Shown here piece by piece: positions 57,385 to 64,000 of a stretch of 64,000 nt of DNA. Numbering within the stretch: the stretch's first letter is position 1; every line of letters begins with the position of its first letter. The stretch covers positions 1 to 64,000 of the forward strand of contig NZ_FRFE01000005.1 of NCBI RefSeq assembly GCF_900143695.1. The letters run 5' to 3'. The stretch comes from Desulfopila aestuarii DSM 18488 (GTDB lineage: Bacteria > Desulfobacterota > Desulfobulbia > Desulfobulbales > Desulfocapsaceae). The translations under genes were made by a program, and so were the position numbers. The notes beneath the pieces were generated by a model. That model did not search any database, had not been told where the DNA came from, and was given only the letters and a program-made list of their open reading frames with translations.

Positions 57385-58097
57385 GCGAACCAGTCAGATT
57401 GCAAAAATATCTTGCCACCTGTGGCGTTGCCTCAAGGCGTAAAGCCGAAGAACTGATCTCCGCCGGCAGGGTGAGCATTAATGGTAAAGTTATTACCTCC
57501 ATGGGCGAAAAAGTCAGCCCTGGAAAAGACACTGTTCTTTGCGATGGCAAACCTGTTCTGGTAGATGAGGAGCACATATATGTCATGCTCAACAAGCCTA
57601 AAGGCTATGTCACTACCCTCTCCGATCCCCAGGGCAGGCCGGTGGTTACTTCGCTGGTAAGCGATATTCCCCATCGCCTTTTCCCGGTGGGCAGGCTCGA
57701 TCTGGACACCGAGGGCGCCCTGCTGCTCACCAATGACGGTGCTCTTGCCCAAAAAATACAGCATCCGAGCCATGAAACGAACAAAACCTATGAGGCGCTC
57801 GTCCAGGGACATCCAGGCCAGACAAAACTGAAGCTCCTTGAAAAGGGCGTCATACTGGAAGAGAAGAAAACCGCTCCTGCAACCATCAAAGTCGTAAAGC
57901 ATATGCAGCGCCAGACCTTAATAGAAATCACCATTCATGAGGGTCGAAAACGGCAGGTAAAAAAAATGTTTGAATTCATAGGAAATCCAGTAATAAGCCT
58001 CAAACGCATCGCGTATGGCAGGCTGTTCCTGGGAAAACTGCCATCCGGCAAATACAAAATACTTAACCCCAAGGATTTAAAAAAAATATTTTTATAG
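57381..58097 (+). CDS. rRNA pseudouridine synthase, RsuA/RluB family
   Basis: A 238-residue enzyme with an N-terminal S4 RNA-binding domain (RLQKYLATCGVASRRKAEELI) and the catalytic GRLDLDTEGALLLTNDG, with the active-site Asp. It ends GRKRQVKKMFEFIG. It converts a uridine of 16S or 23S rRNA; the exact site cannot be told. ATGA overlap links it to the UbiD gene. Confidence 0.94.
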   Translation: MSEPVRLQKYLATCGVASRRKAEELISAGRVSINGKVITSMGEKVSPGKDTVLCDGKPVLVDEEHIYVMLNKPKGYVTTLSDPQGRPVVTSLVSDIPHRLFPVGRLDLDTEGALLLTNDGALAQKIQHPSHETNKTYEALVQGHPGQTKLKLLEKGVILEEKKTAPATIKVVKHMQRQTLIEITIHEGRKRQVKKMFEFIGNPVISLKRIAYGRLFLGKLPSGKYKILNPKDLKKIFL

Positions 58098-58230
58098 AAA
58101 TCTCTTTACAAACGGAAAACTAACTGATTAAATCTAAACAGTTAGAGCAAGAATGGGGCGTTATCAGCGAAGTATTCTCTCCAGTTGCGCCATCACCAGG
58201 CATTATCCCCCCTCTTGCAGCCTAGAAAAA

Positions 58231-58239
58231 TGATATAAT
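58231..58239 (+). promoter_or_regulatory. Extended -10 promoter upstream of the IHF/HU gene
   Basis: TGATATAAT (TG-n-TATAAT, 58231-58239) is a consensus extended -10 box about 107 bases upstream of the ATG. A -35 is not clear, which suits the extended type. Confidence 0.55.
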
Positions 58240-58345
58240 TGTTGAGACAAACTGCTCTTAACATCAACAACAATTCATCTGGGGAAAAGCGGGCCTCGTC
58301 TCCACAGGCTTGGCGATAATCAGACTTCCTGAACAGGAGTATGGC

Positions 58346-58627
58346 ATGAACAAATCAGAACTCATCGAGGCGCTGGCACAGGACATCAACATCCCCCACC
58401 GCGAGGCAGCGGCCATCACCAACACCGTTATTGAAACCATGACGGAAGCACTGGCTCGAGGGGAGAGCATTGAGATTCGGGGATTCGGTAGCTTCGTTAT
58501 TAAAAAATATGATGCCTACGAAGGTCGTAACCCGAAAACCGGCAAGAAAATCCAGGTGCGGCCAAAGAAATTGCCCTTCTTTAAGGTCGGCAAAGACCTG
58601 CGCGAGAAGGTCAACGTCGGCAAATAA
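58346..58627 (+). CDS. IHF/HU-family DNA-binding protein
   Basis: A 93-residue protein reading MNKSELIEALAQDINIPHRE, with GRNPKTGKKIQVRPKKLPFF-KVGKDLREKVN, the DNA-bending arm and tail. The KKLPFFKVGKDLRE end is closer to IHF beta than to HU. ATG 58346 follows AGGAG by six bases; the longer frame from 58310 is not needed. It is distinct from the HU gene at 15243. Confidence 0.93.
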   Translation: MNKSELIEALAQDINIPHREAAAITNTVIETMTEALARGESIEIRGFGSFVIKKYDAYEGRNPKTGKKIQVRPKKLPFFKVGKDLREKVNVGK

Positions 58628-58742
58628 ACACAGATACGAAAAAGTCTTGAGAGACGACAATTACTCTGCAGATCATGATTTTGCGTGAGTATGTCCTTGC
58701 GTACGCAGGCTTTTTCGTTCATACAATAGTTGAGCTGCTTAC

Positions 58743-58779
58743 AAACCCCGCACTTTGCAAATAAAGTTGCGGGGTTTTG
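58743..58779 (+). terminator. Intrinsic terminator after the IHF/HU gene
   Basis: AAACCCCGC and GCGGGGTTT form the base of a stem whose CTTT/AAAG part also pairs; TTTTG follows. The arms lie at 58743-58751 and 58769-58777. Confidence 0.78.
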
Positions 58780-58824
58780 CCATGCCCCTTCTCGACTCCT
58801 CGAGAGAAGCTGAATCAATTATCC

Positions 58825-60174
58825 CTACCTAGGAGGCTGCGCTTCGCCAACGATACCTCCGACCAGATCGTATACCTGAGACTCTTCTATCAGGACCTTC
58901 ACCAGATCTCCTGGATTGGCGGTGCCATCATTTATATAGACACAACCGTCCACATCTGGGGCCTGGAAACGTGTGCGTCCTTCCAGCAGCAGATCTGTCT
59001 CTCTGCTCACCCCTTCCACCAATACCAACTCTTCCCTTCCTATATATTTTTTCTGAATCTCGGTGGATATTTCGGCCTGCACTGCGAGAATCCTGTCGCG
59101 GCGGGAAAGTTTTTCCTCGTCGTCGACCTGCCCTGGGAAATGCTCAGAACCACAGCCCTCTTCATTGGCATAGGGAAAGACCCCGACATGATCCAGTTGA
59201 GAATCTTTCAGGAAGGTTATCAGCTCGTCAAGGTCTCTTTCAGTCTCGCCGGGAAAACCAACCAGAAAAGTAGTTCTCAAAGCAACCTCTGGAAGATATC
59301 GTCGAATACGCTCAATCAACCGGTAGAGATCATCGCTCGTGTACCGTCTGTTCATCCCTTGCAACACTCTGCTGCTCACATGCTGAAAAGGGATGTCGAG
59401 ATAAGGCACAATCCGTTCATTGTCAGCCATCAGCGCAAGGAGTCTCTCATCAATTCCAGATGGGTAGAGATAGAGAAGCCGTAACCAGGGAATGGTGGTC
59501 TCGCGCAACAGTCGTTCAAGCAGTGCCGTAAGATGGGTTCCTTGCCCAAGATCATTGCCATAGGCTGTAAGATCCTGGGCAATGAGTGAGAGTTCGCGCA
59601 CACCCTGCGCTTCGAGACGGCACGCCTCGCGTAGCAAATCATCGATCGGGCGGCTGCGGAGATTGCCACGAATAGAAGGAATCATGCAGTAGGAGCAACG
59701 ATTGTCGCAGCCTTCAGTGACCTTGAACCAGGCCCGAAAAAAAGGAGTGGTAAGGGTTCGCGGCAAACTACTATCCATGATAAAGCGATCAGGCAACTCT
59801 ACTTGAGCAACGGATTCCGCCCCAAAGAGCCGCCCGACTCTCGCTGCCATATCATGACAGCCCTCGGTACCGACAAAGAGATCAACCTCCGGCAACTCGT
59901 CCGGTAAAGTTTCTTTATAGCGTTGCACCAAACAGCCAACGACCACCAGCTTTTGCTCGGGATGTTGCTCCTTAATGCGGGCCAGCTCTAATATCTCTTC
60001 TATGGCCTCTTCCACCGCTGGCTGGATAAAGCCACAGGTGTTCAACATCAGCAGATCTGCCGCCTCAGGATCTTCAACGAAACGCCAGCCTTCCGTGGTC
60101 ATATTGCCGATAATAAGCTCGGAGTCGACAAGATTCTTAGCACACCCAAGACTTACAAGATGAAACGAACGCAT
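58825..60174 (-). CDS. rimO: Ribosomal protein S12 methylthiotransferase RimO
   Basis: RimO adds a methylthio group to an aspartate of ribosomal protein S12. The 449-residue protein has the N-terminal UPF0004 domain (FHLVSLGCAKNLVDSE, the first Fe-S cluster), the radical-SAM motif GCDNRCSYCMIP (C-x3-C-x2-C) and a C-terminal TRAM domain. I use ATG 60174, which lies five bases after GGAGGG; a GTG lies one codon before. It overlaps the upstream gene by one base. Confidence 0.96.
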   Translation of the reverse strand: MRSFHLVSLGCAKNLVDSELIIGNMTTEGWRFVEDPEAADLLMLNTCGFIQPAVEEAIEEILELARIKEQHPEQKLVVVGCLVQRYKETLPDELPEVDLFVGTEGCHDMAARVGRLFGAESVAQVELPDRFIMDSSLPRTLTTPFFRAWFKVTEGCDNRCSYCMIPSIRGNLRSRPIDDLLREACRLEAQGVRELSLIAQDLTAYGNDLGQGTHLTALLERLLRETTIPWLRLLYLYPSGIDERLLALMADNERIVPYLDIPFQHVSSRVLQGMNRRYTSDDLYRLIERIRRYLPEVALRTTFLVGFPGETERDLDELITFLKDSQLDHVGVFPYANEEGCGSEHFPGQVDDEEKLSRRDRILAVQAEISTEIQKKYIGREELVLVEGVSRETDLLLEGRTRFQAPDVDGCVYINDGTANPGDLVKVLIEESQVYDLVGGIVGEAQPPR

Positions 60175-60902
60175 CACTGCCCTCCAAACACGCCCTCATT
60201 CAGCAAAATACTGACAAGTAGCTTACTTTTTTCCCGAAAATCAGAACGAATATAACCTGGCATCCAACGCTCCTGATAGAGTTCATCAGAGACCAGAAAA
60301 ACTGCGGCAAAAGCAATACCACGAAAAGCGGCAACTGCACACAGTGCAGAATACTCCATATCTACACAGCAGACATCAGCATTATCGTGAAGGCCTTGAA
60401 TATAGTTACGATCCTCACGATAGGGAGCATCGGTTGTCCAGACGTTTCTTTTGGAATGTCGGACACCTTCAGCTTCAAGGGTTTGACTTAAGCTCGAGGT
60501 CAATTCCGATGATGGCAGAGGAGAGGAAGCGGTGGGGTAGTAGCGGCTCGTCCCTTCACCACTTACCGGTTCTCCGCCAATAACGACATCGCCAACCCGT
60601 AATAAAGGATCAATAGTACCGCACCAGCCAAACATGATGATTTTTCTGGCTCCAAGTACAATCAGCTTTTCCATGGTCATGGCCGCCACAGGTGCTCCAA
60701 TAGCTGGTCCTGCGATAAAAAAACGATCGTCAGGCGATATAGTAAGCGATGAGCTGAAGATGAACTGATCCCTCCCCCCTTTCTCAACCAATTGCTTTCG
60801 GCCAAACTGCAACTCAGATGGGGTCACCAGCATCAGGCCACAGGGAGGCACCTCGTGTTCACGTTTGCTCCTTTTCGGGTGAATGATAATATCCTCTATC
60901 AT
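60174..60902 (-). CDS. Nucleoside phosphorylase (PNP_UDP family)
   Basis: A 242-residue protein with GWCGTIDPLLRVGDVVIG, DMEYSALCAVAAFRGI and ESDELY-like (SDELYQERW) motifs of uridine/purine nucleoside phosphorylases and nucleosidases. ATG 60902 follows AGAGGAG by eight bases; the longer frame to 60974 runs into a terminator. Substrate (uridine, purine nucleoside or methylthioadenosine) cannot be read. It is co-translated with rimO. Confidence 0.9.
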   Translation of the reverse strand: MIEDIIIHPKRSKREHEVPPCGLMLVTPSELQFGRKQLVEKGGRDQFIFSSSLTISPDDRFFIAGPAIGAPVAAMTMEKLIVLGARKIIMFGWCGTIDPLLRVGDVVIGGEPVSGEGTSRYYPTASSPLPSSELTSSLSQTLEAEGVRHSKRNVWTTDAPYREDRNYIQGLHDNADVCCVDMEYSALCAVAAFRGIAFAAVFLVSDELYQERWMPGYIRSDFREKSKLLVSILLNEGVFGGQ

Positions 60903-60973
60903 ATTCTTACTCCTCTGTGGTTCTGCTGGCGTTGCGTACCAGTCTTGGGCACTGCCGGGACAGCACCAAAACA

Positions 60974-61003
60974 CAAAAAGGGCCGCAGATCACTCTGCGG
61001 CCC
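60974..61003 (-). terminator. Intrinsic terminator after atpE
   Basis: GGGCCGCAGA (60980-60989) and TCTGCGGCCC (60994-61003) form a ten-bp stem with a four-base loop; on the minus strand TTTTTGTGTTTT follows. It ends the F0 operon and separates it from the phosphorylase gene. Confidence 0.92.
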
Positions 61004-61043
61004 CCTCAATCGATCTCGTTAAAGATCGATATAATCTCTTCGC

Positions 61044-61295
61044 TTATCCGAGCAGCGGGTTAGCATAGAGCAGGATCAGGGAGATAACCAGACCGTAAAT
61101 AGCAATGGACTCAGCAAGAGCGATGGCAAGAATCATGAAAACCATCAATTTCGGCTGTGCCTCAGGATTACGGGCAAGACCAAGACATGCACCCTGGCCA
61201 ACGTTACCAATACCAATACCTGCGCCAAGACCGGCAAGACCGATAGAAAGTGCTGCACCGATACAGATAAGCGCCAACTGAATATTTCCTTCCAT
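61044..61295 (-). CDS. atpE: F0 ATP synthase subunit c
   Basis: An 83-residue ring subunit: two helices joined by the ARNPEA loop. The ion-binding carboxylate is Glu in ALAESIAIYG of the second helix. The position that would be the Na+-coordinating Gln in helix 1 of Ilyobacter aligns with Ile here, so a proton-driven ring is more likely, though the ES pair is shared with Na+ types. Confidence 0.96.
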   Translation of the reverse strand: MEGNIQLALICIGAALSIGLAGLGAGIGIGNVGQGACLGLARNPEAQPKLMVFMILAIALAESIAIYGLVISLILLYANPLLG

Positions 61296-61402
61296 TTTCT
61301 TTCTCCTTACTGTTGTAAAATTATAGGGTTTGGCCTTCTTCGTAATACTTCAATATTTGATGGCGTTCATCCGCCATACGTTCAATCAAGTATGTACTAC
61401 TA

Positions 61403-62125
61403 TCAATGTGCGTGTTCTTGTGCCTGCGAGAAGTAAATAACAGTCAAAAGAACAAAAACCATCGCCTGTACCAGGGACACCAGAACACCCAGGATCATGA
61501 TTGGCAGCGGCGCAAAGAATGCACCAGCCAACATGAACAGGATTCCCAGGAGGGTTTCCTTGGCCATGATATTTCCGAAAAGTCGAATGGAGAGTGAGAG
61601 AATACGGGCGAAGTTACTGATAAGTTCTATCGGCAGCATCAACGGGATGAGCACTGGCATCGGGCCTATAAAGTGCTTGTAGTAACCAACGCCGTGGGCT
61701 CTAAACCCGATCACGTGATGAGTTACCCAGACAATCAGAGTCAGCCCCAGAGTAGTATTGATGCTTGAGGTCGGGGACATGAAACCGGGAATCAGCCCGA
61801 TCAAGTTGGCGACTGCGATGTAAAGAGCAAAAGTGGCGATCATCGGGAAATACCGGTCAGCCATCTCGCGTCCCATGTTGTCGGTAAAGAATTGATCCAT
61901 ACCGCCGATCACAATTTCCCAGAAGTTTTGCCCGGCACCCGGAATCATCTCGAGGTTTCCGAGAGTAAGTTTCGAGACCAGGAAGAGAAACGCCATGACC
62001 ATCCAAGTATAGGTCATGTACGGCGCACACAGCTGCTCTAGAAAAGTGTGTCCGACGAAACCATGCGGAACCGGCAGACCAAGTTTTTCCAGGATGATAG
62101 ATATAAATAATATCGGATGTTCCAT
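61403..62125 (-). CDS. atpB: F0 ATP synthase subunit a
   Basis: The 240-residue membrane subunit that forms the ion channel. It has the essential Arg in SLSIRLFGNIMAKE (last third) and five or six membrane helices. ATG 62125 follows AAAGGAG by two bases; the longer frame to 62167 overlaps atpI. Gap of 107 bases to atpE holds nothing I can name. Confidence 0.96.
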   Translation of the reverse strand: MEHPILFISIILEKLGLPVPHGFVGHTFLEQLCAPYMTYTWMVMAFLFLVSKLTLGNLEMIPGAGQNFWEIVIGGMDQFFTDNMGREMADRYFPMIATFALYIAVANLIGLIPGFMSPTSSINTTLGLTLIVWVTHHVIGFRAHGVGYYKHFIGPMPVLIPLMLPIELISNFARILSLSIRLFGNIMAKETLLGILFMLAGAFFAPLPIMILGVLVSLVQAMVFVLLTVIYFSQAQEHAH

Positions 62126-62132
62126 AACTCCT

Positions 62133-62555
62133 TTACCTCCTCCCACTGAAGTAATAGCGCCTAACAATCTCCACCGCGGTGAATGTAACTGTAAACACTA
62201 TCGTTGACAACCCCAAAATAAGCCCAAAAGTGTTGATGGAGCTAAAGCGTATAAGCAAAAGCACAACAACACCTATAATTATGAAACGAATCCAGAACCT
62301 GAGCAAGAATCCGCTTTTCCCAAATCTTGCCTTGGCTTCTTTCTCGGTCTTGTCCGGGTTTTCTACCAGCGAATCGAGAAAGCCGGTCAAGTCCCGTTGC
62401 GATACCCAAAAACTCAGGATGGCAATCATCCCGCCTGCCAGTACAGACCAGGCGGCGGTCCATGAAAAAAATATCAATGAACCGACTGTCAGGACAGCCA
62501 GATAGATCCAGCTGACCACCTGCATTCTCTGCAGGGAAAATATATCCTTGACCAC
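62133..62555 (-). CDS. atpI: ATP synthase subunit I (AtpI-like)
   Basis: A 140-residue protein with four hydrophobic stretches (about 13-31, 33-49, 84-102, 107-125), the pattern of AtpI. It assists c-ring assembly in other bacteria. GTG start follows GAGGAG. Confidence 0.85.
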   Translation of the reverse strand: MVKDIFSLQRMQVVSWIYLAVLTVGSLIFFSWTAAWSVLAGGMIAILSFWVSQRDLTGFLDSLVENPDKTEKEAKARFGKSGFLLRFWIRFIIIGVVVLLLIRFSSINTFGLILGLSTIVFTVTFTAVEIVRRYYFSGRR

Positions 62556-62574
62556 AGTCTCCTCTGCTAACGGC

Positions 62575-62808
62575 TTATTTATCCTTACCCTTATTCTTCC
62601 AGAGGATGTCCAGCAGGGTCTTGAAACCGGCAGCTATCCCAAAAGCCAGACCGATAAATGTAAACCATGGAGCAGTGTCGCCCTCAAACACTTTCTGGTC
62701 GAGATAGACCCCACCGCCCAAGCCGATAAAGATAGCGGCCACGAAGGTGAATCCAACATTCCCGTATTGAGCCAACAGTTGGATCAACTCTTTTTTCACG
62801 CCCGACAT
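62575..62808 (-). CDS. AtpZ/AtpI-type small membrane protein
   Basis: A 77-residue protein with two helices and the GVYLDQKVF segment, the AtpZ (F0F1-ATPase subunit, putative Mg2+/Ca2+) family. ATG follows AGGAGGAG. It heads the F0 operon. Confidence 0.88.
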   Translation of the reverse strand: MSGVKKELIQLLAQYGNVGFTFVAAIFIGLGGGVYLDQKVFEGDTAPWFTFIGLAFGIAAGFKTLLDILWKNKGKDK

Positions 62809-62896
62809 CTTTCTCCTCCTTTATGATGAGAGGATAAATCGGTTACAACATAGAAAGTTTTGGTAGCATGCCTCCAGAGCAAAGTCAACGCATTTT

Positions 62897-64000
62897 TCAT
62901 TTTGCCGACATTTTTTTGAATGACCATTCAGTCATTTCAGCTGCTTTTCCAAGGTCTTTTGCCGAGTGGGCAGCCGAGACAAACATTACCTCAAACTGCG
63001 ATGGGGCAACGTTGATGCCACTTGCCAGCATCTGCTGGTAATGACATGCATAACGCTTTGTGTCGGCTAGCATAGCAGAGTCAAAATCGGTCACCGGTTC
63101 GCTCGTAAAAAAGCCGGTCATAAGTGAGCCCACCCTGTTCAATGTCACAGGAATACCGGTGCGCTCAGCAATCTCCGAAAGTGTTGCGGCAAACTCCGCC
63201 GACTTGCTGTTCAGCTCGTCGTAGAAATTATCCTGTTGCAGCTGTTTCAAGGTGGCAATGCCTGCCGCCATGGCCAACGGATTACCGGAAAGGGTGCCGG
63301 CCTGGTAGACTGGACCGTCTGGTGCGATACAGTTCATGATCTCAGCCTTGCCGCCATAGGCGCCCACAGGCAGACCGCCACCGATAATCTTGCCCAGACA
63401 AGTGAGATCAGGCGTGATCCCGAAATATTGCTGGGCACCGCCATAGGCTAACCGAAAGCCGGTAATAACCTCATCAAAGATCAGCACAATCCCCAACTCA
63501 CTGGTCAGCTGCCGCAAGAGCGCAAGAAAACCCTCAGCAGGCGGCACACAGCCCATGTTGCCGGCAACCGGTTCTATGATGACACAAGCGATATCGAGTG
63601 CCGGATCCCGCAAGGTCTTCTCCAGCACTTCAGGATTGTTGTAAGGAATGGAAACGGTATTCTTGACAATATCTTCTGGAACACCAGGGCTACCTGGAAT
63701 ACCAAGAGTGATCAACCCTGAACCGGCTTTAACCAGAAAAGAATCAGCATGACCGTGATAGCATCCGTCGAATTTGACAACCACTTTTTTACCGGTATAC
63801 CCACGGGCCAGCCTGATGGCGCTCATGGTGGCTTCAGTACCAGAGTTGACAAACCTGACTTTTTCAACAGAGGGTACGGCATCGACAACCATCGAGGCCA
63901 ATTCAATTTCCCGCGGAGTAGAGGCGCCAAAGCTGGTTCCCTGAGCGGCTGCTTCAGTGATTGCTTTTAAAATAAGAGGATTGGCGTGCCCAAGAATCAT
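62897..64000 (-). CDS. hemL: Glutamate-1-semialdehyde 2,1-aminomutase (5' end outside window)
   Basis: The C-terminal 367 residues of the PLP enzyme that makes 5-aminolevulinate in the C5 tetrapyrrole pathway. It has the PLP-lysine motif [19 protein letters not shown], the GCYHGHAD motif and the [12 protein letters not shown] and FDEVITGFR strands. The N-terminus lies past base 64000 on the plus strand. It is upstream of the F0 genes with 88 bases between. Confidence 0.97.
   Translation of the reverse strand: MILGHANPLILKAITEAAAQGTSFGASTPREIELASMVVDAVPSVEKVRFVNSGTEATMSAIRLARGYTGKKVVVKFDGCYHGHADSFLVKAGSGLITLGIPGSPGVPEDIVKNTVSIPYNNPEVLEKTLRDPALDIACVIIEPVAGNMGCVPPAEGFLALLRQLTSELGIVLIFDEVITGFRLAYGGAQQYFGITPDLTCLGKIIGGGLPVGAYGGKAEIMNCIAPDGPVYQAGTLSGNPLAMAAGIATLKQLQQDNFYDELNSKSAEFAATLSEIAERTGIPVTLNRVGSLMTGFFTSEPVTDFDSAMLADTKRYACHYQQMLASGINVAPSQFEVMFVSAAHSAKDLGKAAEMTEWSFKKMSAK

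Noticed and set aside
61044-61295. Na+-translocating c subunit
   Set aside because: The ES pair is present but the Gln that binds Na+ in helix 1 is replaced by Ile, so a proton type is the simpler reading.

Overview
The window looks like a chromosomal segment, mostly housekeeping genes, from a Gram-negative anaerobe of the Desulfobacterota, probably the Desulfobulbales. This placement is an inference from the protein types: exosortase (XrtA)-style exopolysaccharide genes, F1 and F0 ATP synthase genes in separate operons with paired b/b' subunits, an EF-P/EpmA pair, and a persulfide-sensor-type ArsR regulator. No 16S rRNA gene or sulfate-reduction gene lies in the window to confirm it. I found no tRNA, rRNA, CRISPR array or phage.

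Layout. 1-332: right end of an IS66-type element, which appears to have cut off the 3' end of a VanZ-like gene. 275-5765: envelope/exopolysaccharide genes (minus-strand export protein, outer-membrane barrel and broken VanZ, divergent from a TPR lipoprotein of PrsT type). 5878-10939: the minus-strand cluster rpmH-rnpA-yidD-yidC-jag-mnmE. 11253-15042: a methyltransferase, mnmG and lgt on the plus strand. 15243-21565: an HU protein, a NarL-type response regulator, a small unknown ORF, a SulP anion transporter with an odd coiled-coil insertion and a structured leader, and a YgiQ radical-SAM protein. 21693-24241: tyrosine autokinase and chain-length determinant of the exopolysaccharide system. 24391-31705: epmA-efp, a phosphodiesterase, mutS, and an AMIN-domain amidase. 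32027-38024: F1 (plus b, b') ATP synthase operon. 38324-43857: alaS, an isochorismatase-like hydrolase and acetyl-CoA synthetase. 44286-45134: a BigR/YgaV-like regulator with a DUF2892 membrane protein, and a convergent cysteine-rich small protein. 45557-53814 and on to 54350: a 1443-residue PPDK-like protein, gap, glgA, aroC, aroK. 54917-58627: YjbQ, a small unknown protein, a UbiD decarboxylase, a pseudouridine synthase and an IHF/HU protein. 58825-62808: rimO, a nucleoside phosphorylase, and the F0 operon (atpI-type proteins, atpB, atpE). 62897-64000: hemL, cut by the window end.

How the parts fit. The two exopolysaccharide blocks supply chain-length control, kinase, export protein and outer-membrane parts, but no exosortase, glycosyltransferases or flippase are visible, so the rest must lie elsewhere. 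The two ATP synthase operons together give a complete F1Fo enzyme. acs, gap, glgA and the PPDK-like protein point to acetate activation and gluconeogenic or storage carbon flow.

I did not find a clear new defence or mobile system. The most unusual items are the SulP gene with its RNA-like leader and insertion, the giant PPDK-like protein, the C26/C92 persulfide-switch regulator pair, atypical P-loops in both catalytic ATP synthase subunits, and several perfect palindromes in intergenic DNA.
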